Assembly (NCBI RefSeq): GCF_002079305.1
Contig: NZ_CP015039.1
Coordinates: 4,073,335-4,137,334 of the forward strand
DNA length: 64,000 nt
Direction: 5' to 3'
DNA from: Rhodovulum sp. P5
GTDB taxonomy: Bacteria > Pseudomonadota > Alphaproteobacteria > Rhodobacterales > Rhodobacteraceae
Position numbers and translations under genes: made by a program. The notes under the pieces were generated by a model. That model did no database searches. It worked only from the letters and a program-made list of their open reading frames with translations, and was not told the origin of the DNA. The stretch's first letter is position 1. Each line of letters opens with the position of its first letter. Positions 45,496 through 55,536 of this stretch are shown in pieces.

Positions 45496-46803
45496 TTACC
45501 TGATCGGTTCCTCATCGTCGGGCACTGGCCCCGCGCGTTCCCGTTCGATGAATTCCGGCAGCTTGCGCGCCGCTTCTCCCCAGCGTGCGACCATGTCTTC
45601 GACGGGCATGCCGCTCCGAAACGCCTCCCACGCATCGACAGCCGGGATCCGCCCGAACCATGCCACGCCAGAGGGGGAGGCGGGGGTGCGCAGGATCTGC
45701 CGTTCCTCCAGCACGCCATCACAGACGACGACCGCCCGGTCGGTTCGAAACTCGTCCGTCGCGGCATGCAGCGGTTCATCGTCGGGGAAATCCCAGCGCC
45801 GTTCCCAGAACGGGTATTCGCGAAAGCGCGTCATCAGGCGGATGAAATCACGCCCGACCCGGGCCTGCCGCAGGAACACCTCTCGCGACCGTTCGGCCAG
45901 GAAGCGGCGGGCGAGCGCCTCGCTCTCCGCACCGGGGCGGGTTGCAAGGTTCTTGCGCGCCGCCGTGGCCGCGAGCGCACCGGACACCGCCCAGAACTGG
46001 CCATGCCCGGACAGGGGGTCGCCCGCCGCGGCCGCATCGCCGATGGGCAGGACCGACAGATCCTCTACTGGTGGCATCAGGACAGGGGCAGAGTCCCGCA
46101 CGACCAAGTCACCGAAGACGCGGCCGGAAAAGCCCGCGACATGGCACAGCGCATCCAGCAACCGGTCGGTTGGCGTGCCCGGCGCATCGGCATCGCCGAG
46201 GAACTGCACCCAGACCCGCCCGGGGCCAATCGCGGCGACCCACAGCCACCCGTGTTCGAAGGGCAGGATCGAAACGGAGGGCGTGGCATCGGCGCTGCCC
46301 TCGACCCAACCGCAGATCGACACCGTCGCAGGGCCGCGCAGCACGGCGCCGCGCCCGGCATGGGCCTTGCGGCCCCGCGCGTCGAAGACACGCCTTGCCG
46401 TCAGTTGCGCCCCGTCGGACAGCGAAAGTGTCACCGTCCCGTCGCCCCGGTCGGCAACCCGCCCGGTCGCCTGATGCAATCTGGCCCCCGCCGCAACGGC
46501 CGCCTGCCTCAGATGCGCGTCAAGCTCTGCCCGGTCCACCAGCCATTCGCGGTTCACGGTCTCAATGGTTTCGCCCCAATGGCTGATCCGCGGCAGCGGC
46601 CCGACCAGCTTGTCGAACCCGGCCAGCAGCCCCTGGCGGGACAGCCAGAGATGCAAGCGGGGGCTAAGCCCCTCGATCCGCGGGACGGTCATGCAGGGAT
46701 CGATCAGAACGGTCCGCAGCCCGTCCCGGGCGGCCAACCATGCCGACACCGCCCCGGCGGGCCCGCCGCCCAGCACCGCGAGGTCATGCATAACAGGCGT
46801 CAT
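45496..46803 (-). CDS. qhpG: FAD-dependent monooxygenase QhpG
   Basis: The 435-residue flavoprotein has the FAD motif GGGPAG at residues 12-17 (from the ATG at 46803), a GDAAAAGDPLSGHGQF second FAD motif and a tryptophan-halogenase-like layout. In Paracoccus QhpG hydroxylates the tryptophan of the gamma subunit that becomes part of cysteine tryptophylquinone (CTQ). It is divergent from qhpA across 220 bases. A longer start at 46860 is possible but adds a hydrophilic stretch; AAGGAAAGG upstream of 46803 supports the shorter form. Confidence 0.87.
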   Translation of the reverse strand: MTPVMHDLAVLGGGPAGAVSAWLAARDGLRTVLIDPCMTVPRIEGLSPRLHLWLSRQGLLAGFDKLVGPLPRISHWGETIETVNREWLVDRAELDAHLRQAAVAAGARLHQATGRVADRGDGTVTLSLSDGAQLTARRVFDARGRKAHAGRGAVLRGPATVSICGWVEGSADATPSVSILPFEHGWLWVAAIGPGRVWVQFLGDADAPGTPTDRLLDALCHVAGFSGRVFGDLVVRDSAPVLMPPVEDLSVLPIGDAAAAGDPLSGHGQFWAVSGALAATAARKNLATRPGAESEALARRFLAERSREVFLRQARVGRDFIRLMTRFREYPFWERRWDFPDDEPLHAATDEFRTDRAVVVCDGVLEERQILRTPASPSGVAWFGRIPAVDAWEAFRSGMPVEDMVARWGEAARKLPEFIERERAGPVPDDEEPIR

Positions 46804-47023
46804 TCGCTGTCTGCCTTTCCTTTGTGCATCTGGTCCCCGGTCGCGGTTTACTTTCGACACAGCCTAGGCCGCGCGAACGGGACACGGCAAACGGGCATTA
46901 ACTTTGTCCGGAAATGTCAAGAATTGCAGGGTCCGGTGCCGACAGGATCGTGAGAGACGCGTCAAAGCGCCCCGCGACGACGCGACCTCGACAGACCGAT
47001 CAAGCGAGAGGGATCACCACCCG
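46804..47023. promoter_or_regulatory. Divergent qhpG-qhpA control region
   Basis: These 220 bases separate qhpG from qhpA and should hold the promoters controlled by the AraC-type QhpR. AACGGG occurs twice in the same orientation at 46876-46881 and 46890-46895, 14 bases apart, within similar surroundings, a possible half-site pair. No gene is seen. GAGAGGGATC before 47024 is the likely ribosome site of qhpA. Confidence 0.35.
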
Positions 47024-48577
47024 ATGAGCCGACACGCCACCGCCGCCCTATTGTCGACCTGCGCGGCCCTTGCGCTTGCCCATCCGTCCGCCGCGATGGA
47101 GGCAGAGGAGATCATCGAGAAGGTCTGCTCCAACTGCCACGAACAGCGGGAGGATGGCAGCTATCCACGCATCGATGACGGCCGCCGAACGCCCGAAGCA
47201 TGGGACATGACCGTCGTGCGGATGATGCGCAACCACCGCGTCAGGATCGATGATGCCGACCGCGCCGTGGTGGTGAAGTACCTGGCAGAGACCCGCGGCC
47301 TGTCGGTCGCGGAAACCGGCGGCTGGCGCTACATCCTTGAACAGGAACCCGTGGCCGTGGACGAGGCTCCAAGCCAGTTGATGGCAGAGATGTGCGCCCG
47401 CTGCCATTCCTATGCCCGCGTCGCCCTGCAACGGCGCACGGCGGAGGATTGGGAGAAGCTCTTGCATTTCCACCTCGGCCAGTATCCGACGCTGGAATAT
47501 CAGGCGCTTGCCCGGGACCGGGACTGGTGGGGCATCGCACGGGGCGAGGTTCTGGATTTCCTTGTGGAAACCTATCCCTATGGCGACCGCGTGGCCGCGA
47601 CCGATACCGACCTGTCGGGCACCTGGTCGGTCGTGGGGCGTGTGCCGGGCACCGGCGACTACAGCGGGACGATGGAACTGGGCGCGACCGAAGGGGGCTA
47701 TGACGTCACGCTCGATCTGACCTTTGCCGATGGCGCCGGGCGAACCTTCTCCGGCCTTGGCATGGTCTATGGCGCGGGCGAATGGCGCGCCACGCTGACC
47801 GATGGAGAGACCCAGATCCGGCAGGTGCTGGCGCTGGGCCCCGACGGCGCGTTGTCGGGCCGCTGGTTCGAAGCCGACCGCGATGTGATCGGCGGGCGTC
47901 TGGTTGCGGCGAAAACCGATGGCAAGCCGCAAATCTTGACCGCAAGCCCCACGCATCTGCGGCTTGGCGAAACGGCCGAGATCACCCTGACCGGTGTCGG
48001 CCTGTCCGGGGCGCCCGCGCTGCCCGAAGGGCTGTCGGGGGAGGTCGTGTCGGACACCCCGGAACAGGTTGTCTTGCGCGTGACAGCCGATGCCGCGGCG
48101 GCGGAGGGCTGGGCGGAAATCGCGCTTGGCGATCTCTCGACCTCGATCGTGCTGTTCGAGGATCTCGACAGGATCGAGGTTGTCCCCGAGGTCGCGATTT
48201 CCCGGATCGGGGGCAATGGCGGCCCGATCCCCAAGGTTCCCGCGCAGTTCGAGGCCGCGGGCTATATCAACGGTCCCGACGGCGAACCCGGCACCGAGGA
48301 TGACATCCGCGTCGGCTATTTCCCCGCGGAGTGGAGCACCGAGAATTTCGACGAGGTCGCCGCGATGCTTGAGGATGCCAAATTCGCGGGCAGCATCGAC
48401 GACACCGGGCTGTTCACCCCGGGTGATGCAGGCCCCAACCCCGCGCGCCGGATGACCACCAACAATGCCGGCAACCTGTCGGTGATCGCCAAGGTGACGG
48501 ATGGCGCCGAGCTGCTGGAGGGCCGGGCGCAACTGTTCGCCACTGTCCAGCGCTTTGTCGACACGCCGATCCGCTGA
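47024..48577 (+). CDS. qhpA: Quinohemoprotein amine dehydrogenase alpha subunit
   Basis: The 517-residue periplasmic diheme cytochrome c subunit carries signal peptide residues 1-24 (ALLSTCAALALAHPSAA). Heme motifs are CSNCH at 35-39 and CARCH at 124-128, and beta-sandwich domains follow (TWSVVGRVPGTGDYSGTM onward). It takes electrons from the CTQ cofactor of QhpC and passes them to the respiratory chain during oxidation of primary amines. The ATG at 47024 gives a proper signal peptide; earlier in-frame starts would not. It is followed directly by qhpD. Confidence 0.95.
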   Translation: MSRHATAALLSTCAALALAHPSAAMEAEEIIEKVCSNCHEQREDGSYPRIDDGRRTPEAWDMTVVRMMRNHRVRIDDADRAVVVKYLAETRGLSVAETGGWRYILEQEPVAVDEAPSQLMAEMCARCHSYARVALQRRTAEDWEKLLHFHLGQYPTLEYQALARDRDWWGIARGEVLDFLVETYPYGDRVAATDTDLSGTWSVVGRVPGTGDYSGTMELGATEGGYDVTLDLTFADGAGRTFSGLGMVYGAGEWRATLTDGETQIRQVLALGPDGALSGRWFEADRDVIGGRLVAAKTDGKPQILTASPTHLRLGETAEITLTGVGLSGAPALPEGLSGEVVSDTPEQVVLRVTADAAAAEGWAEIALGDLSTSIVLFEDLDRIEVVPEVAISRIGGNGGPIPKVPAQFEAAGYINGPDGEPGTEDDIRVGYFPAEWSTENFDEVAAMLEDAKFAGSIDDTGLFTPGDAGPNPARRMTTNNAGNLSVIAKVTDGAELLEGRAQLFATVQRFVDTPIR

Positions 48578-48578
48578 C

Positions 48579-50015
48579 ATGATGGGTGCGCTGACGCTGA
48601 TCCCCCACAATGCCCACCGGGTGGATGTGGACGGCCGGGCCATGCTGATGCATGTGCCGACCACGGGGCTCTATGAACTCGATGCCGTGGCGCAAGACGT
48701 CTATGACCTGTTCCGGCGGGTGGGGGCGGTCGATGCCGACACGATGCAACGCGAACTTGGCGGGCGGCACGGCGCCGCCGATCTGGCCGAATGCGTCGAA
48801 AGCTTCGTCTCGCTCGACATCCTGCGGAACGCGGCCGACCCCGAGGCACCGATGAGGATCGCCAGGGTGGAGGACATCCCCCTTTCAACCATCGTCCTGA
48901 ACGTCAACACCGGTTGTAACCTCGCCTGCACCTATTGCTACAAGGAGGACCTGACCGTCCCCGCCAAGGGCGAGAAGATGGCGTTCGACACGGCCAAGGC
49001 GTCGTTCGAACTGCTGTTGAAACAGGCCAAGGACCGCGACCGCGTGAACGTGGTGTTCTTCGGCGGCGAGCCGCTGTCGAACATCGCGCTGATCCGACAG
49101 GTGGTGGACTATGCCGAACCGCGCGCGGCGGACCTGGGTAAGACGGTCGATTTCTCGCTGACCACCAACGCCACACTTCTGACCGAGGAAATGGTCGACT
49201 GGTTCGACGCGCATCGGTTTGCGCTGACCGTGTCGATGGACGGCCCCAAGGCGTTGCATGACGTCAACCGGCGGACGGTGGGCGGCAAGGGCACCTATGA
49301 CGTCGTGGCCCGCAATGTGCGGATGCTGCTGGCGCGCTATCGGTCGCGGCCCGTTGGCGCGCGGGTCACGTTGACCCGGGGCGTGACCGACGTGATCGCG
49401 ATTCACGATCACCTGAAAAAAGATCTGGGCTTTGCCGAGGTGGGCTTCGGCCCGGCGACGTCTGGCCCCGTGTCGGTGTTCAATCTTGATGGCGCGGCGC
49501 TGACCGACGTTTTCGAGGACATGAAGACCCTTGGCCGCCGCTATGTCGACGCCGCGATCCGGGGGGAGAATATCGGTTTCTCCAACATGCACCAGTTGCT
49601 GACCGATATCGCGCAAGGCACGAAAAAGGCCGTGCCTTGCGGCGCGGGGCTGGGGATGCTGGCCGTGGACCGGGCGGGCGATCTGCATCTGTGCCACCGG
49701 TTCGTTGGGTCCGACCAGCCGACCTATGGCAATGTGGACCGCGGGATAGACCTGCCGAAACTCGCCGCCTTCATCGAGGGCGCGCAGGACCGCAGCCAGT
49801 ATGGCTGCCGCACCTGCCGGATCCGCGGGATCTGCGCCGGCGGCTGTTACCACGAAGCCTATGCGAGGCAGGGCGATGCCTTCGCCCCCGTCTATCACTA
49901 TTGCGACCTGATGCGGGACTGGGTCGATTTCGGGATCGCCGCCTATACCCGTATCATGCAGGCGAACCCGTCGTTTTTCCGCCGCCATCTTGAGCCGAGG
50001 AGAGCCAGCACATGA
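48579..50015 (+). CDS. qhpD: Radical SAM maturase QhpD
   Basis: The 478-residue radical SAM/SPASM enzyme installs the Cys-to-Asp/Glu thioether bridges in QhpC. The SAM 4Fe-4S motif is Cys113, Cys117, Cys120 ([14 protein letters not shown]). [11 protein letters not shown] is the SAM-binding GGE region. The C-terminal SPASM cysteines lie in [20 protein letters not shown] and [19 protein letters not shown]. The start is taken as ATG 48579, right after the qhpA stop; a second ATG follows at once. Its stop overlaps qhpC. Length agrees with Paracoccus QhpD. Confidence 0.96.
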   Translation: MMGALTLIPHNAHRVDVDGRAMLMHVPTTGLYELDAVAQDVYDLFRRVGAVDADTMQRELGGRHGAADLAECVESFVSLDILRNAADPEAPMRIARVEDIPLSTIVLNVNTGCNLACTYCYKEDLTVPAKGEKMAFDTAKASFELLLKQAKDRDRVNVVFFGGEPLSNIALIRQVVDYAEPRAADLGKTVDFSLTTNATLLTEEMVDWFDAHRFALTVSMDGPKALHDVNRRTVGGKGTYDVVARNVRMLLARYRSRPVGARVTLTRGVTDVIAIHDHLKKDLGFAEVGFGPATSGPVSVFNLDGAALTDVFEDMKTLGRRYVDAAIRGENIGFSNMHQLLTDIAQGTKKAVPCGAGLGMLAVDRAGDLHLCHRFVGSDQPTYGNVDRGIDLPKLAAFIEGAQDRSQYGCRTCRIRGICAGGCYHEAYARQGDAFAPVYHYCDLMRDWVDFGIAAYTRIMQANPSFFRRHLEPRRAST

Positions 50016-50350
50016 AACACCTGACCCCTGCCAATGCCCGGGCGAAGGCCATGGACGAGGCCGACAAGGCCAAACCCGAAGAGGGGACCGAGGAAGAGGT
50101 TCTGGCGATGAACGCGCTGGTGGGCTGCACGACCTCTTTCGATCCGGGGTGGGAGGTCGATGCCTTCGGCGGCGTCGCGAACCTCTGCCAGCCGATGGAG
50201 GCGGATTTGTACGGCTGCGCCGACCCCTGCTGGTGGCCCGCGCAGGTGCCCGACACGATGACCAGCTATCCCGACTGGTCCGACAAGGCGCCTGCGGCCG
50301 AACAGGACTGGCGCCAGCTTCAGTCCGTCTTCCCCAAGCTGAAAGGGTGA
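50012..50350 (+). CDS. qhpC: Quinohemoprotein amine dehydrogenase gamma subunit
   Basis: This 112-residue crosslinked catalytic subunit begins with about 32 leader residues ([20 protein letters not shown] onward), which are not a Sec signal and are removed by QhpE. All expected crosslink partners align with a constant offset of 32 to the known enzyme: Cys39-Glu48, Cys59-Asp65, Cys73-Asp81 thioethers, and Cys69-Trp75 forming the CTQ cofactor. Sequence around them ([16 protein letters not shown]) is almost invariant. It overlaps qhpD by 4 bases, so maturase and substrate are co-translated. Confidence 0.97.
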   Translation: MKHLTPANARAKAMDEADKAKPEEGTEEEVLAMNALVGCTTSFDPGWEVDAFGGVANLCQPMEADLYGCADPCWWPAQVPDTMTSYPDWSDKAPAAEQDWRQLQSVFPKLKG

Positions 50351-50355
50351 CGCCG

Positions 50356-51423
50356 ATGAAGACCCTGACCGCCCTTGCCTGCCTGCTGGCCGCCACGCCC
50401 GCGGTTGCGAAGGACTATCTGCTGGCGCCCACGCGCCCCGACCGGCTGGTGATCGTCGACGCCGAGGCGATGAAAGTCGACAAGGTGATCGAGATGAAGA
50501 AGGCCGGCCCCTTGCCAAGCCTTCCGGCGATCACCCCCAACGGCAAGCGTGCCTTCATCATCATCGCCAAGAACGAGGTGATCGCCGAGATCGATCTGGA
50601 AACCGGGGAGGAGATCAAGCGCATCCGCCTGTCTTCCCGCGACGAACGGGTAAAGGCGCTGTTCGGGATGGATCTCTCGCCCGATGGCAAGACGCTCGCC
50701 GTCTATGAAAGCCCGGTCCATATCTACAAGAACGAGTTCGAGGTGCAGCCCACGCGCCTTGCGCTTTATGACGCCGACACCGGCAAGCTGAAGACCCGGG
50801 CAGAGGCCCCGCGCCAGATCACCGTTATCGCCTATTCCACGGACGGGACGAAGATCTATGGCATGGGCCGAGAGATGCACGTCTTCGACGGCGCGACGGG
50901 CGAGAAGATCGGCGAGATGCCGATCCAGGGCTGGGGCGGCGATGACTACGTGCAGCCCGACGTTCTGGATGCCTGGTCGCAGTTCGAGGTGGCCGACATG
51001 GTCACGACGCCCTTCTATACCTTCCGCGCCGATGGCGACCCGATGGACCCGGAGGCGTACCGCACGGGCCTTTTGACGCTCGACCTGCAAAGCGGCGAGA
51101 TGGAAATGAAGGACGCCGAGGCGACCGACATCTTCTATTTCTCCACCGTCGCCGATGCCGACCGCAGCAGGATCTACGGCGTCTATAACCAGCTTTCCAG
51201 TTTCGATCTGGAGACCCGAGAACCGATCAAGCGGGTGGACCTGCCGCACAGCTATTACTCGGTGAATGTCTCCAGCGATGGCAAGACGCTTTATATCGGC
51301 GGGACGCTGGGCGATATTGGCGTCTATGATGCCGAAACGCTGGAACGGAAGGGACAGATCGACATGCCGGACGGGCATTCCATGTCGCTGGCCTCGATCC
51401 GGCTGTTTACCCGGGACGAGTAG
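50356..51423 (+). CDS. qhpB: Quinohemoprotein amine dehydrogenase beta subunit
   Basis: The 355-residue seven-bladed beta-propeller subunit has signal peptide MKTLTALACLLAATPAVA. Repeats of the YVTN type recur (ITPNGKRAFIII, LSPDGKTLAVYE, VSSDGKTLYIGGTLGDIGVY). It supports the gamma subunit in the periplasmic complex. ATG 50356 lies 5 bases after qhpC. Confidence 0.95.
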   Translation: MKTLTALACLLAATPAVAKDYLLAPTRPDRLVIVDAEAMKVDKVIEMKKAGPLPSLPAITPNGKRAFIIIAKNEVIAEIDLETGEEIKRIRLSSRDERVKALFGMDLSPDGKTLAVYESPVHIYKNEFEVQPTRLALYDADTGKLKTRAEAPRQITVIAYSTDGTKIYGMGREMHVFDGATGEKIGEMPIQGWGGDDYVQPDVLDAWSQFEVADMVTTPFYTFRADGDPMDPEAYRTGLLTLDLQSGEMEMKDAEATDIFYFSTVADADRSRIYGVYNQLSSFDLETREPIKRVDLPHSYYSVNVSSDGKTLYIGGTLGDIGVYDAETLERKGQIDMPDGHSMSLASIRLFTRDE

Positions 51424-51426
51424 AGC

Positions 51427-52113
51427 TTGACTGCCGGCCGCCCCATCCGTGTCGGCGTGATCGACAGCGGCGGCCCGGAGGGCGAAGTGGCGGGCGGGCG
51501 CCTGTTCCTGCCCGATGGCACATGGATCTCTGCCCGCCCCGACCGGTTGGGCCACGGCACAGCGGTGGCGGAGGTGATCCGCAAGGCCGCGCCGGGCGTG
51601 CAGCTCGTGCATGCACAGGTGTTTCAGGATCGTCCCGTGACGACAGCGATACAGGTGGCCAGCGCGCTGGAATGGCTGTCGGGGCAAAAGGCCGACCGGC
51701 AAGAGATTGACGTGATCTGCCTCAGCCTTGGCCTTGCCGCGGACCGCGCGCCCCTGCGCCGCGCCGCGACCGAGGCGGTGCGGGCCGGCATGATCGTTGT
51801 GTCGGCCTATCCGGCGCGGGGCGGCCCGTGCTATCCGGCCTCTTATCCCGGTATCATTCCCGCAAGCGGCGATGCCCGCTGCGACTGGGACAGCCTGTCG
51901 CTTCTGGAGGATGGGGTGATCGGTGCGTGGTGCGGCTCTCCCGAACAGGGGCATGAAGGGCAGGGCGGTGCCAGCATGGCCGCGGCCCGCGTGGCGGGCC
52001 ATCTGGCCGCACGGCTGTTGGCGGGGGCGGCGTACAAGGACGGGGCCGCGGCCCGCATGGCCCTTGGGGAAGCGGCACGGTTCCTGGGGGCTGAGCGGCG
52101 GGGCTGCGCGTGA
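51427..52113 (+). CDS. qhpE: Subtilisin-like maturation protease QhpE
   Basis: The 228-residue cytoplasmic subtilase has a complete triad: Asp13 (VIDSG), His43 (GHGTAVAEV) and Ser183 (GGASMAAARVAGH). There is no signal peptide or propeptide, in keeping with a protease that removes the QhpC leader inside the cell. The start is TTG 51427, 3 bases after the qhpB stop; no ATG is available before the catalytic Asp. It overlaps qhpF by 4 bases (GTGA). Confidence 0.92.
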   Translation: MTAGRPIRVGVIDSGGPEGEVAGGRLFLPDGTWISARPDRLGHGTAVAEVIRKAAPGVQLVHAQVFQDRPVTTAIQVASALEWLSGQKADRQEIDVICLSLGLAADRAPLRRAATEAVRAGMIVVSAYPARGGPCYPASYPGIIPASGDARCDWDSLSLLEDGVIGAWCGSPEQGHEGQGGASMAAARVAGHLAARLLAGAAYKDGAAARMALGEAARFLGAERRGCA

Positions 52114-53858
52114 CGCCCCTGTCATCGGTGTTCGGCAGGGCCTCGGCACGGGTCTTTTTCGGGTCGGGGGCGGCGGCATGGCTGGGTCCGGTGATCGCGC
52201 GGGCCTCGGGCGGTATATTTCTGGTATTGGCAAGTTCCCTGCTGGCTGCACTCCTCGGCCTCGCCACCCCGTGGTTGACCAAGCAGTTCATCGATCAGGG
52301 GCTTGTCGCGGGCGATGCACGCGCGGTCTGGACATGGGCGCTGGCCACCTTCGGCGTTGGCCTCGTGGCGCTGATGATGGGCGTTGGCAATTCGCTGCTT
52401 CATCTTCGGTTCTCGGCCCATATGCTGGCCGACCTGCGGGGGCGGGCGATGCGGGCAAGCCTTTCGCGCGACCCGCTGGCCCCGGCGCATCCGGTGGGGG
52501 AGATGATGGCCCGGATCGACGGCGATACCGCCGAGATTCAGAAATTCGCCTTCGACTCGCTTCTGGCGGCCTTCGGGGCCATCGTCCGCCTGACCGGGGG
52601 CGCGGTGATGCTGGCCCTGCTCGACTGGCGGCTGGCCCTGATCCCGATTGCGGCCGCGCCCGTCGAATTGGTGTTTCTCGCCTGGGCACGCGGCAAGACA
52701 CAGGCGCGGGCCGAGGAGGTGCGAGAGATGCGCGGTGCGCTGTCGGGCTTCGTCATCGAAAGCCTTGCCAGCATGGCCGTCCTGCGCAGCCTTGGCGCGG
52801 GCGCGCGGCAGGCCGACGCGCTGGACCCCTTGCAGGCGCGCCAGATCGGGTTGCTGGAACGTCAGCGGCGCTGGCTGGAACTGGTCGGTGCGGTGCCGCA
52901 GGTGATCGGGGCGCTGGTCCGGCTTTCGGTTCTGGTGATCGGCGGGCTGTGGGTGGTGCAGGGGCAATGGCAGATCGGATCGCTGATCGCCTTTCTGGCC
53001 TATATTGGTATGCTGACGGGGCCCTTGCGGAACCTGCTGGGGCTTTACCACGCACAGGCGCAGGCCAAGGTGGCGGCGGGGCGGTTGGCCGATCTGATGG
53101 ATGGGGATGCGGCGGAGCCTGCCGGCCAGCCGCTGCCCCCCGGCGCGACCCTTGCCTTCGATCGGGCGGGCAGCACCGTGGCGGCCCATGCCCCCGTGAC
53201 GGCCACCATCCCGCCGGGCCAACGGGTGTTGATCGACGGGCCTAGCGGGATTGGCAAGACCAGCCTTCTGCACATTGCCCTGCGGCTGTCCCCGCCCGCG
53301 CCGGGAACAACTGTGACGCTCGACGGCCGGGACGTGCGCGACCTTGACCCGGTGGCCTTGCGCCGTGCGATTGCGCTGGTGCCGCAGCGGGCCACGCTCC
53401 TGCGGATGAGCCTTGCGGAGAATTTGCGCCTTGCCGATCCGGGGGCCAGCGACGCGCGGCTTTGGCAGGTGCTGGAGCACGCCGATCTGGCCGATTGGCT
53501 GCGGGCGCAGGGGGCGGGGCTTGACCTTGCCCTGTCGGAGTCTGGCGCGAACCTCTCGGGCGGGGAACGGCAGAAGATCGCGCTGGCCCGGGCGCTGCTG
53601 CTGCCGTTTCGTATCCTGATCCTAGACGAGAGCCTGTCGGAAATCGACGCGGCCGCCGCCCGCCGCATCCTGACGGCGCTCGACACCCACTATCCCGACC
53701 GCACGCGCATCTTCATTGCCCATGCCGGCCCGGCGCGGGAGGGGCCGTTCGATCAGCGGATCACGCTTTCCTCTCTCCCGCCGGTGCGGCGCAATTCGCG
53801 CGGGGATTCCCCGAACCAGCGGGAGAACGCCCGCGAAAAGGCGCTTTGGTCGGAATAG
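52110..53858 (+). CDS. qhpF: ABC exporter QhpF for the crosslinked gamma subunit
   Basis: This 582-residue half-transporter has a six-helix membrane domain over about residues 30-300 and one ATPase domain with Walker A GPSGIGKT near 378, signature NLSGGERQK near 485 and Walker B ILILDESLSEID. In the qhp system it is required to move mature QhpC to the periplasm. The GTG at 52110 overlaps the qhpE stop. The last 35 residues (from TLSSLPPVRRNSRGDSPNQR) lie opposite the end of qhpR and may be a tail gained by loss of an earlier stop. Confidence 0.92.
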   Translation: MTPLSSVFGRASARVFFGSGAAAWLGPVIARASGGIFLVLASSLLAALLGLATPWLTKQFIDQGLVAGDARAVWTWALATFGVGLVALMMGVGNSLLHLRFSAHMLADLRGRAMRASLSRDPLAPAHPVGEMMARIDGDTAEIQKFAFDSLLAAFGAIVRLTGGAVMLALLDWRLALIPIAAAPVELVFLAWARGKTQARAEEVREMRGALSGFVIESLASMAVLRSLGAGARQADALDPLQARQIGLLERQRRWLELVGAVPQVIGALVRLSVLVIGGLWVVQGQWQIGSLIAFLAYIGMLTGPLRNLLGLYHAQAQAKVAAGRLADLMDGDAAEPAGQPLPPGATLAFDRAGSTVAAHAPVTATIPPGQRVLIDGPSGIGKTSLLHIALRLSPPAPGTTVTLDGRDVRDLDPVALRRAIALVPQRATLLRMSLAENLRLADPGASDARLWQVLEHADLADWLRAQGAGLDLALSESGANLSGGERQKIALARALLLPFRILILDESLSEIDAAAARRILTALDTHYPDRTRIFIAHAGPAREGPFDQRITLSSLPPVRRNSRGDSPNQRENAREKALWSE

Positions 53859-54748
53859 CCCAGTGCAAAGGCGATATCGCTGAGCGGCATCCGCGTGCGG
53901 GTCAGCATCGCATGGCCGCAGGCGCGCCGGCATTCCTCCATCAGGTCCTGAAAGCTGGTGCCCTCGGCCTCCAGATGCCGTCGCAGGCTGCGGCGCGACA
54001 TGCCCAGCCGTTCGGCAATGGTGTTCTGGTCGATGGCGGCGTGCCCGATCCCTTCCAGGATGACGTGGCGGACGCGGGTCGACAGCCGTTCCTGACGTTT
54101 GACATCGATCAGTGCGCGCGCCAGCGATTGCAGACCGGTCTGATACGCCATGCCCTGTGCCGGCCCCGGCAGCGGGTTGTCCAGAAACCGCACCGGCAGG
54201 CAGATCGCATTGTCCTGCGCCCCCATCCGCGGTTGCAACCGAAGGGCGGATGCAAGCGCGGCGGTGCGGCCACAGGCATCATGTTCAAAACGGATCGCGT
54301 CGATGGCGGCGGGCGGGACGCCACAGCGTTCTGCCAGCGCCGCGAAAAGCCCGATGGTCAGTTCGGCATCACCGCGCCGGGGCCAGATCCGGAAATCGAG
54401 CACGCGATAGGAAAAGTGCGCCTTGTCCCCGTTGATCTCGAACCGCGCGCGGGTGCCGGACTGAAGAATGGGGAAGCCTTGCGCCAGACATCGCAGCGCA
54501 GCGCCAAGGGACGGCGCGCAGGCCGCGGTTTCACCCAGAACGCCAAGGTCGGAAAGGTCGAGACTTCGGCCCTGGGACCATGACACCAGCGGATCGTGGC
54601 TGTGGTCGCGGATATCCTCCATCCGGGCGACGAAGTCGGCCAGCTGCATCGACGGCCCGGCAAGGGCACTGTCCTCGCCTTCGACACACACGTACCGCTC
54701 CCCCGTCAGGCGCGTGTAAGGGGTGCTGAGAATCCAGGATGTGTCCAA
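53753..54748 (-). CDS. qhpR: AraC-family regulator QhpR
   Basis: This 331-residue AraC/XylS-type activator has an N-terminal domain of the Arabinose_bd type (about 20-210) and two C-terminal HTH motifs at about 240-325 (DQNTIAERLGMSRRSLRRHL, then DIAFALGYSDQSAFSRAFSR). In Paracoccus QhpR turns on the qhp genes in response to amines. It is convergent with qhpF and overlaps its last 106 bases in antisense, an unusual arrangement. Confidence 0.9.
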   Translation of the reverse strand: MDTSWILSTPYTRLTGERYVCVEGEDSALAGPSMQLADFVARMEDIRDHSHDPLVSWSQGRSLDLSDLGVLGETAACAPSLGAALRCLAQGFPILQSGTRARFEINGDKAHFSYRVLDFRIWPRRGDAELTIGLFAALAERCGVPPAAIDAIRFEHDACGRTAALASALRLQPRMGAQDNAICLPVRFLDNPLPGPAQGMAYQTGLQSLARALIDVKRQERLSTRVRHVILEGIGHAAIDQNTIAERLGMSRRSLRRHLEAEGTSFQDLMEECRRACGHAMLTRTRMPLSDIAFALGYSDQSAFSRAFSRWFGESPRELRRTGGREESVIR

Positions 54749-54902
54749 ATCGATGCCCCCGCCGATAGCGGGAGGATAGGCCCTGCGCCGGGCGAAAGGT
54801 AGGATTTTGTCAATTCAGGCGGGAAGGGGCAAGGCGGCGCTTTCCCGCAAGCAGATCGCAGCGGCCGGTTTTTGCCCGGCGTCCCGGCACAACAGGCCCG
54901 GG

Positions 54903-55298
54903 TCAGGACTGTTCCTGATCCTTTGTCTTCATCTCGTATTTCCACAGGCTCAGCGCCTTCAGCACGCCGTCGGCCTTGTCGCAGAAGGTGCCGGTCAGAA
55001 GGGCGCGGGCCTCCTCTGGCTGTCCGCCGATGGCCAGTGTCAGCACCTCCGCCGCGGTCTTGTGAAAGGACGCATGGGCGGCGTTGATGGCGTTCCACGC
55101 CTCGCCCGATTTCAGCTCTGCCGGAATCGAGGGGCCGTGAAACCATTTGCCGAAATCGCAACTGCGGTCGCATCCGGCCTTTTCGGGAGAGATTTCGGAA
55201 CGGCCCTGGGCAATCGCGCGTGCAAGATTGCCGCGCCATTTGAGATGCTTCATCTGCGCGGCTGCGATTTCTTCGGTCATTTCGGAATAGCTGGTCAT
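54903..55298 (-). CDS. Stand-alone CZB (chemoreceptor zinc-binding) protein
   Basis: The 131-residue protein consists of a CZB domain. Likely zinc ligands are His18 (MKHLKW), Cys47 (CDFGKWFHG), His75 and His79 ([10 protein letters not shown]). CZB domains usually sit at the C-terminus of chemoreceptors or diguanylate cyclases and sense zinc or hypochlorous acid through the Zn-bound Cys. Here it is a separate protein, divergent from a chemoreceptor gene that lacks such a domain. A partner role for that receptor is likely but inferred. Confidence 0.88.
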   Translation of the reverse strand: MTSYSEMTEEIAAAQMKHLKWRGNLARAIAQGRSEISPEKAGCDRSCDFGKWFHGPSIPAELKSGEAWNAINAAHASFHKTAAEVLTLAIGGQPEEARALLTGTFCDKADGVLKALSLWKYEMKTKDQEQS

Positions 55299-55536
55299 GG
55301 CCCTTGCGCCTTGGGGAGTCGGTCAGACGCACCCAAGCACAGAGCATGTTAAGCCTTGGCTAATGTGCCGCGGCCCGGTTTTCATGAACGGAAGCATGCA
55401 CTTCGGCTGCCGCGGCATTCTGTCAATCGCGCGCATTCTTCCTAATCCAGGGCAGGGCGTGAAGGTCTTGGTAATGTCTTGGCCGCTAGGGATAGGTCCA
55501 AGAATTGTAAATCGCGCGACAAACGGGAACCTGACG

